From Tritrichomonas musculus (lineage: Eukaryota; Parabasalia; Tritrichomonadida; Tritrichomonadidae), in the NCBI GenBank assembly GCA_039105265.1, contig JAPFFF010000019.1:2264501-2328500 (forward strand): a stretch of DNA of 64,000 nt, written 5' to 3'. Below, piece after piece: positions 35,655 to 48,700 of the stretch (positions are counted from its first letter, which is position 1; every line of letters begins with the position of its first letter). The position numbers were made by a program, and so were the translations under genes. The notes beneath the pieces are model-generated. The model had not been told where the DNA came from and searched no databases. It saw only the letters and a program-made list of their open reading frames with translations.

Positions 35655-35700
35655 GATGTGATGACCTAACGAGAAAAAATTAGATTTTTGGTAAACAGTC
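35655..35700 (-). promoter_or_regulatory. Second class of conserved upstream block
   Basis: It nearly repeats 11023-11072 (GATGACCTAACGAGAAAAAA, TTAGATTTTTGG) and is placed just before the ATG at 35644, supporting a promoter function. Confidence 0.5.
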
Positions 35701-35787
35701 TCCACCCTAAACACCTAGGGGCACCCCATAAGGGACCCAAATAAAAATATGATTTTTCGTGCTCACCTCATCACCTCATTTTTTATT

Positions 35788-36249
35788 ATGTCGTCCAGGC
35801 CCCAGGTATCCCGAAAAGCACCAAAGATAAGACCAAGAAGAAGACCGATTACGATCCATAATTATTTCTTTAATGATGCTGAATCTGATGATATTACTGA
35901 AGCAACAGCAGGCTACTTTATGTTTATAGCACTAAGGAAACAATGTAAAAACCTCAATTCTTCACTAGATTTCGATAAAAAAAATCGAAAAGTTGTGCTC
36001 CATCTCGAAAAAAATATCTCAGATCGAGCTAAATATGAAGCTCTAAAAACTTATGCTCAAACTTTTGTACAGGATATTCGAGTCAATCAAACTGGACAAT
36101 TCCCTACTGTCCCTCAAAACCCACGAATTGAATGGGTTTATCCAGATGTTCTCGGAAGTTCTCTACCGCAAGAAGAACCTCCAATTGAAGAAGAGGAGGA
36201 AGAAGAGTCAAAAGACGACGACAAAAAAGATCCAGATTGGAAAGCTTAA
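35788..36249 (+). CDS. Unrecognised outer-element protein, basic N-terminus and acidic C-terminus
   Basis: The frame opens at 35749, but the ATG at 35788 (MSSRPQVSRKAPKIRPRRRP) fits the CTCATCACCTCATTTTTTATT block directly upstream, which resembles that before 11008 and 35644. The product of about 153 residues has an Arg/Lys-rich start, a folded middle (YFMFIALRKQCKNLNSSLDF; LKTYAQTFVQDIRVN) and a Glu/Asp-rich end. It could be a nucleic-acid-binding protein; no family is recognised. It is the last gene before the proposed right end of the element. Confidence 0.55.
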   Translation: MSSRPQVSRKAPKIRPRRRPITIHNYFFNDAESDDITEATAGYFMFIALRKQCKNLNSSLDFDKKNRKVVLHLEKNISDRAKYEALKTYAQTFVQDIRVNQTGQFPTVPQNPRIEWVYPDVLGSSLPQEEPPIEEEEEEESKDDDKKDPDWKA

Positions 36250-36527
36250 AAATACGTTTATTGAGAGGACGTTTAATAAATACTCTCATACTAGGTTTTA
36301 AGTAAACCACACAATTAACAGCTTTTTCTATATCTTTTTTGATGTTAACGATACGGGACCTCCTTCCTAGCAGAGCGTTGAGAGGAATCCTGAGAGCAAG
36401 CCCAGTGGAAGATCATTAATGGGAGTGGGGGATCATACCTGACATAGCGGGGCTGGAGTCGCGGATGGGAAATATTTGACGCGGTTTTTGAACGAAGTGC
36501 AAAAATCGTGGCAAATATATAACTACT
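36250..36527. repeat. Proposed right terminal region of the outer Polinton
   Basis: This gene-free stretch is more GC-rich than its surroundings between about 36350 and 36480 and ends TATATAACTACT at 36527. The reverse complement of that end begins AGTAGTTATA, like the AGTAGTGATA and AGTAGTATAA ends of the other two elements. The matching left repeat is outside the window, so the call rests on the end motif and on the gene content switching to host sequence. Confidence 0.45.
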
Positions 36528-36749
36528 TTATTATAATAATTTTTCTAAAAAATTGGAGATATTTTCAAAATTATTTTACAAACACACCATTCAATTTTAA
36601 ATCTCACTTTGCATGGCGAAAAAATGTAAAAAATGATATGAAAAAAAATTGAATGCATTGAAAAAATTGAGAGCTTCTCACTTTGCAATGCGGGGCCTGT
36701 AAATAAAAAAAAATTGTTTATTCAAAAATTCTTTTTAAAAAATCATTTT
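36528..36749. other. Gene-free spacer between outer Polinton and the Pmp-like gene
   Basis: A/T-rich sequence with two related short segments (CTCACTTTGCATGGCG near 36604 and CTCACTTTGCAATGCGG near 36677). It includes the presumed 3' end region of the minus-strand host gene, where its transcript-sense strand has ATAAA-type signals. Confidence 0.4.
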
Positions 36750-39700
36750 TTAAAATCCTTCCTCAAACTCCTTGATGAATGGATCTTCGTTAACTGGGTT
36801 TTCAAAGTTAGGATTATCAACACTAGGACTGTACATTGGTTTTCCATTAGATCCAAAGTCTTCAGACCAAAGTGGATTTTCTTGTTCATTAGAGAAAGTT
36901 CCAGAATCAACTTCTTGACTTACAGAGTCCTGAGGTGCTGCAGCAGTATTATCTTTTCTGCGAATAAGGAATATTACGAGTAATATGATTAATGCAATGA
37001 CAACGATGATTCCAACAACGATACCAGCAATAGCGCCTCCGCTTAACTTTGATTTAGACTTGGTCGAGCTGTTCGAGCCATCTCCTGGTGTAGGAGAGTA
37101 TGTCATATTGGTGGATGGCGTTGGTGAAAATGGTGTTGGTATAGTAGTGAATGTGAATGTAGGTGGTGGTGGTGGTGCTGAGCATCGATCGCAATTGAAC
37201 CAGTTGCTGTTAAGAGTAACTCCCTTTGGAAGTTTGATTGAATGATCTTGTGATTCTGAGAAGCACATGTCGCCTGCAAAAACAATGGAACCAGGTGAAT
37301 CTGATTCAATGAAATCAGGAGTGTTGTCATTGGTATCTCTTCCTGATGAAATAAAGCATCCGCTTCCTTCAAATCTCAAATGGTTAAAGTTGCTTCCACC
37401 AGTAATAAACAATGCTGTTTGTCCTGCTTTCTTTTGAAGGTCCATTGTGATATTGGTAATGGTGACATTGTTGTCAAGTTTGATGAAAATGGCTGATCCC
37501 TTTGTTGCTGATGATTGTGAAATATTGCAGTTGGTGATTTGTGTATTAACAGAAGAGTAAATTGTGCCACCATTTTCGGTTGCAACACTGTTGTAAAATG
37601 CGCATGACTCGAGTGTTAATTGTTTTGCATAATTTGCATAAAGAGAGCCACCTTGTTTGCCTGAATTGTTAACAAATTGGCAATTTTCAAATACGAATTT
37701 GCTATCACTCAAACTCTTGGCATTTGCTTGTTCATTAGAGATTGAAACAGAGCCATGATTTACACCAGAGTTTTGGGTAAAGAAGCATGAGACAAACGAA
37801 ATTTGAGTTGTAGACCATGAATCTGTAATGCGAAGCGGTGATGAACTGAAAACTGAATTTGATAAAACAATTGGTTTGATAGATAAAAGTAAGAGAGGTG
37901 GTACATTAGGATTGTCAAAGAACATTAAAGAATACAATTCTGGGGCTACTTCATCTTCATTAGTTTGAGCAAATAAAATAGAAGTTGTTTTTGCAGAGCT
38001 TGCTCGTTTGTGTCCATGGAATTCGCACTTATTAATAATGATTTTATACGAACGACATGAAATTGCATATCCTTCATGTTCTGTTCCATTTGCATAGCAT
38101 TCATAAAAGTGGCTGTTCTCAATAACAGTTTCTTCATCTCCTTCTTTTGTACCATCTTGGAAGTATAATGCTCCACCTTTGCCTGATTCACAGCGAGTGA
38201 AGTAACAATATGCTATCTTCATGTCATTGGTGCCTACTGCAGTCGTGCTGACTTCTCCTTCAAAGCTTTCTTCTGGTTTGCCACTGCAGATAGCGCCTCC
38301 TTCAACGCCAGAACTGCAATCAGTAAAGTTACTCATCTCAATTACAACAACAAATTTGTGATTTTCATCATCAATGTCACGAATTGATCTCTTGTGTTTT
38401 TCATCATGACAATGAACATATATCGCTCCTCCACTGATGCTCGAATGGCAATTAATGAATATATTACCTGTCACTCGTTCATAATTTTCTTCTTCTTCAG
38501 ATTCTCCTTCAAGTTCTTGATTGAGGAAAACGGCTCCACCATATCCTTGGTTGCCTTGTCCTGAAACTGAACAATCAACAAATCGATTGGAACTGAGTTC
38601 AATTGATTGGGTTTCTGCATAAATAGCACCGCCTCCACAAACTGCAGTGTTATTAGTAAAGTTACAGTGATCTATGATGATTTCAGCTTCGCCTTGTAAA
38701 TAAATACTAGATCCATATGGCAAGATAAAATCAGTTGATGGATATGTATTCGTGAATGCATTGTTTTCAAATTTACATTTGGTGAATTTGATTTTAAGAT
38801 GATGTTCAGATTGTTTCGTCATAATACAACGTGCATTTTGAACATTACTAAATGTACTGTCTAGAATTGTAATGAATTTATTGGATTGCCATAAGTCAAG
38901 ATTAATGCATGGTTCATCGCCTCGGATGTGATTGAAATGAAGTTCTGTGATCTCGATGTTTTGACCTGAGGAAACATTGACGGTAAGACCTGAAACTGCA
39001 TTATTGTTTTCAAATGTTAATCCTGAAATAGTTGGTTGAACTTCTTCTTCATTGGTTTCAACATAAACAACACAGTCTCGAGTTACATGTTGAGCTATAC
39101 CATTCGAATGATGATCATGGAAATCACAATTTTTAACAGTGATTTGATATGAACGACATGAAATTGCATATCCTTCATGTTCTGTTCCATTTGCATAGCA
39201 TTCATAAAAGTGGCTGTTCTCAATAACAGTTTCTTCATCTCCTTCTTTTGTACCATCTTGGAAGTATAATGCTCCACCTTTGCCTGATTCACAGCGAGTG
39301 AAGTTGCAATCAGAAATCTTCATGTCATTGGTGCCAATCATAGTTTGTTCACCTCCAATGCCTTCGCCAAGTCTACCACTGCCAATGGCTCCACCTTCAA
39401 CGCCAGAACTGCAATCTGTAAAGATGCTTGAACTAATTACAACAACAAATTTGTGATCTTCATCATCAATGTCACGAATAGATCTCTTTCGATTGAATTC
39501 ATCATAACATTGAACAAATATAGCTCCACCACTGATCGTAGAATGACAGTCAATGAATGTGTTGCCTGATAATAGTTCATAGTTTTCTTCAATCATTACT
39601 TCTTCACTTTGTTGATTAAGATAAACAGCACCACCATATCCACCATGGTTTTCTTTGGTGCCAGAACTGCTGCATTTAACAAATCGATTGACATTTAATG

Positions 39701-42700
39701 CAACAGATTGGGTTTCTGCATAAATAGCTCCTCCACATAAGCTGGCTGTGTTATTGGTGAAATTGCATTGACTTATGGTGGCTTCTGCTCTGCCTTGTAA
39801 ATAAATACTGGATCCAAATGGTAAAATATTTTTGCCAGTGGTTCCAATGTTCTCAAGACTGTTGTTTTCAAATTGACATCTGAAAAGTGTGACTTTGACT
39901 GAATGATCTTTATTACTGGCTAAAATGCATCGTGAGTTGTGAACATTGTTGAATTCACTGTTCTCAATTCGAACATGAGTCTTGGCGTCCCATAAATCAA
40001 GGTTAATGCATGCTTCCCCTTGAATGTTGATGAATTTGAGACCTGATACAACAACTTGGTTCTTGGATGAAACATTAACAATAAGACCTGAAACTGCATT
40101 ATTGTTTTCAAATGTTAATCCTGAAATAGTTGGTTGAACTTCTTCTTCATTGGTTTCAACATAAACAACACAGTCTCGAGTTCCATATTGAGCTATACCA
40201 TCATTCGAGTGATGATCATGGAAATCACAATTTTTAACAGTGATTTGATATGAACGACATGAAATTGCATATCCTTCATGTTCTGTTCCATTTGCATAGC
40301 ATTCATAAAAGTGGCTGTTCTCAATAACAGTTTCTTCATCTCCTTCTTTTGTACCATCTTGGAAGTATAATGCTCCACCTTTGCCTGATTCACAGCGAGT
40401 GAAGTAACAATATGCTATCTTCATGTCATTGGTGCCTACTGCAGTCGTGCTGACTTCTCCTTCAAAGCTTTCTTCTGGTTTGCCACTGCAGATAGCGCCT
40501 CCTTCAACGCCAGAACTGCAATCAGTAAAGTTACTCATCTCAATTACAACAACAAATTTGTGATTTTCATCATCAATGTCACGAATTGATCTCTTGTGTT
40601 TTTCATCATGACAATGAACATATATCGCTCCTCCACTGATGCTCGAATGGCAATTAATGAATATATTACCTGTCACTCGTTCATAATTTTCTTCTTCTTC
40701 AGATTCTCCTTCAAGTTCTTGATTGAGGAAAACGGCTCCACCATATCCTTGGTTGCCTTGTCCTGAAACTGAACAATCAACAAATCGATTGGAACTGAGT
40801 TCAATTGATTGGGTTTCTGCATAAATAGCACCGCCTCCACAAACTGCAGTGTTATTAGTAAAGTTACAGTGATCTATGATGATTTCAGCTTCGCCTTGTA
40901 AATAAATACTAGATCCATATGGCAAGATAAAATCAGTTGATGGATATGTATTCGTGAATGCATTGTTTTCAAATTTACATTTGGTGAATTTGATTTTAAG
41001 ATGATGTTCAGATTGTTTCGTCATAATACAACGTGCATTTTGAACATTACTAAATGTACTGTCTAGAATTGTAATGAATTTATTGGATTGCCATAAGTCA
41101 AGATTAATGCATGGTTCATCGCCTTGGATGTGATTGAAATGAAGTTCTGTGATCTCGATGTTTTGACCTGAGGAAACATTGACAGCAAGACCTGAAACTG
41201 CATTATTGTTTTCAAATGTTAATCCTGAAATAGTTGGTTGAACTTCTTCTTCATTGGTTTCAACATAAACAACACAGTCTCGAGTTCCATGTTGAGCTAT
41301 ACCATTCGAGTGATGATCATGGAAATCACAATTTTTAACAGTGATTTGATATGAACGACATGAAATTGCATATCCTTCATGTTCTGTTCCATTTGCATAG
41401 CATTCATAAAAGTGGCTGTTCTCAATAACAGTTTCTTCATCTCCTTCTTTTGTACCATCTTGGAAGTATAATGCTCCACCTTTGCCTGATTCACAGCGAG
41501 TGAAGTTGCAATCAGAAATCTTCATGTCATTGGTGCCAATCATAGTTTGTTCACCTCCAATGCCTTCGCCAAGTCTACCACTGCCAATGGCTCCACCTTC
41601 AACGCCAGAACTGCAATCTGTAAAGATGCTTGAACTAATTACAACAACAAATTTGTGATCTTCATCATCAATGTCACGAATAGATCTCTTTCGATTGAAT
41701 TCATCATAACATTGAACAAATATAGCTCCACCACTGATCGTAGAATGACAGTCAATGAATGTGTTGCCTGATAATAGTTCATAGTTTTCTTCAATCATTA
41801 CTTCTTCACTTTGTTGATTAAGATAAACAGCACCACCATATCCACCATGGTTTTCTTTGGTGCCAGAACTGCTGCATTTAACAAATCGATTGACATTTAA
41901 TGCAACAGATTGGGTTTCTGCATAAATAGCTCCTCCACATAAGCTGGCTGTGTTATTGGTGAAATTGCATTGACTTATGGTGGCTTCTGCTCTGCCTTGT
42001 AAATAAATACTGGATCCAAATGGTAAAATATTTTTGCCAGTGGTTCCAATGTTCTCAAGACTGTTGTTTTCAAATTGACATCTGAAAAGTGTGACTTTGA
42101 CTGAATGATCTTTATTACTGGCTAAAATGCATCGTGAGTTGTGAACATTGTTGAATTCACTGTTCTCAATTCGAACATGAGTCTTGGCGTCCCATAAATC
42201 AAGGTTAATGCATGCTTCCCCTTGAATGTTGATGAATTTGAGACCTGATACAACAACTTGGTTCTTGGATGAAACATTAACAATAAGACCTGAAACTGCA
42301 TTATTGTTTTCAAATGTTAATCCTGAAATAGTTGGTTGAACTTCTTCTTCATTGGTTTCAACATAAACAACACAGTCTCGAGTTCCATATTGAGCTATAC
42401 CATCATTCGAGTGATGATCATGGAAATCACAATTTTTAACAGTGATTTGATATGAACGACATGAAATTGCATATCCTTCATGTTCTGTTCCATTTGCATA
42501 GCATTCATAAAAGTGGCTGTTCTCAATAACAGTTTCTTCATCTCCTTCTTTTGTACCATCTTGGAAGTATAATGCTCCACCTTTGCCTGATTCACAGCGA
42601 GTGAAGTTGCAATCAGAAATCTTCATGTCATTGGTGCCAATCATAGTTTGTTCACCTCCAATGCCTTCGCCAAGTCTACCACTGCCAATGGCTCCACCTT

Positions 42701-45700
42701 CAACGCCAGAACTGCAATCTGTAAAGATGCTTGAACTAATTACAACAACAAATTTGTGATCTTCATCATCAATGTCACGAATAGATCTCTTTCGATTGAA
42801 TTCATCATAACATTGAACAAATATAGCTCCACCACTGATCGTAGAATGACAGTCAATGAATGTGTTGCCTGATAATAGTTCATAGTTTTCTTCAATCATT
42901 ACTTCTTCACTTTGTTGATTAAGATAAACAGCACCACCATATCCACCATGGTTTTCTTTGGTGCCAGAACTGCTGCATTTAACAAATCGATTGACATTTA
43001 ATGCAACAGATTGGGTTTCTGCATAAATAGCTCCTCCACATAAGCTGGCTGTGTTATTGGTGAAATTGCATTGACTTATGGTGGCTTCTGCTCTGCCTTG
43101 TAAATAAATACTGGATCCAAATGGTAAAATATTTTTGCCAGTGGTTCCAATGTTCTCAAGACTGTTGTTTTCAAATTGACATCTGAAAAGTGTGACTTTG
43201 ACTGAATGATCTTTATTACTGGCTAAAATGCATCGTGAGTTGTGAACATTGTTGAATTCACTGTTCTCAATTCGAACATGAGTCTTGGCGTCCCATAAAT
43301 CAAGGTTAATGCATGCTTCCCCTTGAATGTTGATGAATTTGAGACCTGATACAACAACTTGGTTCTTGGATGAAACATTAACAATAAGACCTGAAACTGC
43401 ATTATTGTTTTCAAATGTTAATCCTGAAATAGTTGGTTGAACTTCTTCTTCATTGGTTTCAACATAAACAACACAGTCTCGAGTTCCATATTGAGCTATA
43501 CCATCATTCGAGTGATGATCATGGAAATCACAATTTTTAACAGTGATTTGATATGAACGACATGAAATTGCATATCCTTCATGTTCTGTTCCATTTGCAT
43601 AGCATTCATAAAAGTGGCTGTTCTCAATAACAGTTTCTTCATCTCCTTCTTTTGTACCATCTTGGAAGTATAATGCTCCACCTTTGCCTGATTCACAGCG
43701 AGTGAAGTAACAATATGCTATCTTCATGTCATTGGTGCCTACTGCAGTCGTGCTGACTTCTCCTTCAAAGCTTTCTTCTGGTTTGCCACTGCAGATAGCG
43801 CCTCCTTCAACGCCAGAACTGCAATCAGTAAAGTTACTCATCTCAATTACAACAACAAATTTGTGATTTTCATCATCAATGTCACGAATTGATCTCTTGT
43901 GTTTTTCATCATGACAATGAACATATATCGCTCCTCCACTGATGCTCGAATGGCAATTAATGAATATATTACCTGTCACTCGTTCATAATTTTCTTCTTC
44001 TTCAGATTCTCCTTCAAGTTCTTGATTGAGGAAAACGGCTCCACCATATCCTTGGTTGCCTTGTCCTGAAACTGAACAATCAACAAATCGATTGGAACTG
44101 AGTTCAATTGATTGGGTTTCTGCATAAATAGCACCGCCTCCACAAACTGCAGTGTTATTAGTAAAGTTACAGTGATCTATGATGATTTCAGCTTCGCCTT
44201 GTAAATAAATACTAGATCCATATGGCAAGATAAAATCAGTTGATGGATATGTATTCGTGAATGCATTGTTTTCAAATTTACATTTGGTGAATTTGATTTT
44301 AAGATGATGTTCAGATTGTTTCGTCATAATACAACGTGCATTTTGAACATTACTAAATGTACTGTCTAGAATTGTAATGAATTTATTGGATTGCCATAAG
44401 TCAAGATTAATGCATGGTTCATCGCCTTGGATGTGATTGAAATGAAGTTCTGTGATCTCGATGTTTTGACCTGAGGAAACATTGACAGCAAGACCTGAAA
44501 CTGCATTATTGTTTTCAAATGTTAATCCTGAAATAGTTGGTTGAACTTCTTCTTCATTGGTTTCAACATAAACAACACAGTCTCGAGTTCCATGTTGAGC
44601 TATACCATTCGAGTGATGATCATGGAAATCACAATTTTTAACAGTGATTTGATATGAACGACATGAAATTGCATATCCTTCATGTTCTGTTCCATTTGCA
44701 TAGCATTCATAAAAGTGGCTGTTCTCAATAACAGTTTCTTCATCTCCTTCTTTTGTACCATCTTGGAAGTATAATGCTCCACCTTTGCCTGATTCACAGC
44801 GAGTGAAGTTGCAATCAGAAATCTTCATGTCATTGGTGCCAATCATAGTTTGTTCACCTCCAATGCCTTCGCCAAGTCTACCACTGCCAATGGCTCCACC
44901 TTCAACGCCAGAACTGCAATCTGTAAAGATGCTTGAACTAATTACAACAACAAATTTGTGATCTTCATCATCAATGTCACGAATAGATCTCTTTCGATTG
45001 AATTCATCATAACATTGAACAAATATAGCTCCACCACTGATCGTAGAATGACAGTCAATGAATGTGTTGCCTGATAATAGTTCATAGTTTTCTTCAATCA
45101 TTACTTCTTCACTTTGTTGATTAAGATAAACAGCACCACCATATCCACCATGGTTTTCTTTGGTGCCAGAACTGCTGCATTTAACAAATCGATTGACATT
45201 TAATGCAACAGATTGGGTTTCTGCATAAATAGCTCCTCCACATAAGCTGGCTGTGTTATTGGTGAAATTGCATTGACTTATGGTGGCTTCTGCTCTGCCT
45301 TGTAAATAAATACTGGATCCAAATGGTAAAATATTTTTGCCAGTGGTTCCAATGTTCTCAAGACTGTTGTTTTCAAATTGACATCTGAAAAGTGTGACTT
45401 TGACTGAATGATCTTTATTACTGGCTAAAATGCATCGTGAGTTGTGAACATTGTTGAATTCACTGTTCTCAATTCGAACATGAGTCTTGGCGTCCCATAA
45501 ATCAAGGTTAATGCATGCTTCCCCTTGAATGTTGATGAATTTGAGACCTGATACAACAACTTGGTTCTTGGATGAAACATTAACAATAAGACCTGAAACT
45601 GCATTATTGTTTTCAAATGTTAATCCTGAAATAGTTGGTTGAACTTCTTCTTCATTGGTTTCAACATAAACAACACAGTCTCGAGTTCCATATTGAGCTA

Positions 45701-48700
45701 TACCATCATTCGAGTGATGATCATGGAAATCACAATTTTTAACAGTGATTTGATATGAACGACATGAAATTGCATATCCTTCATGTTCTGTTCCATTTGC
45801 ATAGCATTCATAAAAGTGGCTGTTCTCAATAACAGTTTCTTCATCTCCTTCTTTTGTACCATCTTGGAAGTATAATGCTCCACCTTTGCCTGATTCACAG
45901 CGAGTGAAGTAACAATATGCTATCTTCATGTCATTGGTGCCTACTGCAGTCGTGCTGACTTCTCCTTCAAAGCTTTCTTCTGGTTTGCCACTGCAGATAG
46001 CGCCTCCTTCAACGCCAGAACTGCAATCAGTAAAGTTACTCATCTCAATTACAACAACAAATTTGTGATTTTCATCATCAATGTCACGAATTGATCTCTT
46101 GTGTTTTTCATCATGACAATGAACATATATCGCTCCTCCACTGATGCTCGAATGGCAATTAATGAATATATTACCTGTCACTCGTTCATAATTTTCTTCT
46201 TCTTCAGATTCTCCTTCAAGTTCTTGATTGAGGAAAACGGCTCCACCATATCCTTGGTTGCCTTGTCCTGAAACTGAACAATCAACAAATCGATTGGAAC
46301 TGAGTTCAATTGATTGGGTTTCTGCATAAATAGCACCGCCTCCACAAACTGCAGTGTTATTAGTAAAGTTACAGTGATCTATGATGATTTCAGCTTCGCC
46401 TTGTAAATAAATACTAGATCCATATGGCAAGATAAAATCAGTTGATGGATATGTATTCGTGAATGCATTGTTTTCAAATTTACATTTGGTGAATTTGATT
46501 TTAAGATGATGTTCAGATTGTTTCGTCATAATACAACGTGCATTTTGAACATTACTAAATGTACTGTCTAGAATTGTAATGAATTTATTGGATTGCCATA
46601 AGTCAAGATTAATGCATGGTTCATCGCCTTGGATGTGATTGAAATGAAGTTCTGTGATCTCGATGTTTTGACCTGAGGAAACATTGACAGCAAGACCTGA
46701 AACTGCATTATTGTTTTCAAATGTTAATCCTGAAATAGTTGGTTGAACTTCTTCTTCATTGGTTTCAACATAAACAACACAGTCTCGAGTTCCATGTTGA
46801 GCTATACCATTCGAGTGATGATCATGGAAATCACAATTTTTAACAGTGATTTGATATGAACGACATGAAATTGCATATCCTTCATGTTCTGTTCCATTTG
46901 CATAGCATTCATAAAAGTGGCTGTTCTCAATAACAGTTTCTTCATCTCCTTCTTTTGTACCATCTTGGAAGTATAATGCTCCACCTTTGCCTGATTCACA
47001 GCGAGTGAAGTTGCAATCAGAAATCTTCATGTCATTGGTGCCAATCATAGTTTGTTCACCTCCAATGCCTTCGCCAAGTCTACCACTGCCAATGGCTCCA
47101 CCTTCAACGCCAGAACTGCAATCTGTAAAGATGCTTGAACTAATTACAACAACAAATTTGTGATCTTCATCATCAATGTCACGAATAGATCTCTTTCGAT
47201 TGAATTCATCATAACATTGAACAAATATAGCTCCACCACTGATCGTAGAATGACAGTCAATGAATGTGTTGCCTGATAATAGTTCATAGTTTTCTTTAAT
47301 CATTACTTCTTCACTTTGTTGATTAAGATAAACAGCACCACCATATCCACCATGGTTTTCTTTGGTGCCAGAACTGCTGCATTTAACAAATCGATTGACA
47401 TTTAATGCAACAGATTGGGTTTCTGCATAAATAGCTCCTCCACATAAGCTGGCTGTGTTATTGGTGAAATTGCATTGACTTATGGTGGCTTCTGCTCTGC
47501 CTTGTAAATAAATACTGGATCCAAATGGTAAAATATTTTTGCCAGTGGTTCCAATGTTCTCAAGACTGTTGTTTTCAAATTGACATCTGAAAAGTGTGAC
47601 TTTGACTGAATGATCTTTATTACTGGCTAAAATGCATCGTGAGTTGTGAACATTGTTGAATTCACTGTTCTCAATTCGAACATGAGTCTTGGCGTCCCAT
47701 AAATCAAGGTTAATGCATGCTTCCCCTTGAATGTTGATGAATTTGAGACCTGATACAACAACTTGGTTCTTGGATGAAACATTAACAATAAGACCTGAAA
47801 CTGCATTATTGTTTTCAAATGTTAATCCTGAAATAGTTGGTTGAACTTCTTCTTCATTGGTTTCAACATAAACAACACAGTCTCGAGTTCCATATTGAGC
47901 TATACCATCATTCGAGTGATGATCATGGAAATCACAATTTTTAACAGTGATTTGATATGAACGACATGAAATTGCATATCCTTCATGTTCTGTTCCATTT
48001 GCATAGCATTCATAAAAGTGGCTGTTCTCAATAACAGTTTCTTCATCTCCTTCTTTTTTACCATCTTGGAAGAATAATGCTCCGCCTTTGCCTGATTCAC
48101 AACGAGTGAAGTAACTTTCTAAAACTTCCATGTCATTGTCACCTTGTATTTTGCCATTTTCTTTTAGTCCACTTGAAATAGCACCTCCTTCAATAACAGA
48201 TTTGCAATTTGTGAAATTACTATTCTCAATTATTATGGCATATGCTCTCTCATCTGATTCACGAATCGAGCTTTGAGTTTTATCTAAACAAAATGCAAAT
48301 ATACCTCCGCCACTGTGGCCTGCACTACAGTTGATGAATGTGTTGTTGCGAAGTTCTTCATAAGATTTACCTGTTTGTTTAATATAAAGAGCTCCTCCTC
48401 GACCTTCTTCATCTGTAGATGGTAATGCTGAACATTCGGTAAAGATATTATTTTCAAGGATAATTGCACTAGATTCTGCATATATGGCTCCTCCATCTGC
48501 TTCGGCGGTATTTCTGGTGAATTCGCAATGCTGAATATAAAGACGATCTCGTTCTTGATTCTTAATTAATATACTTCCTCCTCGTCCTGAATCTTCATCA
48601 ACTTGAGAACCTGGTACAGTACCTGACTTTTTAATTGATGTATCAGTAAATTCGCAGAAATCAAGATATACTGTGAAGTTAAGTGGTGTTTTGATACTAA

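Larger units (their letters stand above)
1..36527. mobile_element. Outer Polinton/Maverick-type element, left part outside the window, hosting a second Polinton
   Basis: Excluding the nested element at 13758-35295, this stretch holds about 15 kb of tightly packed genes on both strands: the N-terminal part of a protein-primed DNA polymerase, a KilA-N protein, an SF3 helicase, a retroviral-type integrase and many small coiled-coil genes. That set is typical of Polintons and related virus-like elements. No capsid gene is seen here; it may lie left of the window. The right end is placed at 36527 because the sequence there ends in ACTACT, as do the right ends of the other two elements in this window. 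The left end is not present, so terminal repeats and target duplication cannot be tested. One or a few small genes look broken; most reading frames look open. Confidence 0.65.

Noticed and set aside
37946-48100. Many repeated minus-strand ORFs of 63-66 codons across the 1.1-kb units
   Set aside because: They are alternative-frame shadows of the Pmp-like coding repeat and recur only because the DNA repeats.
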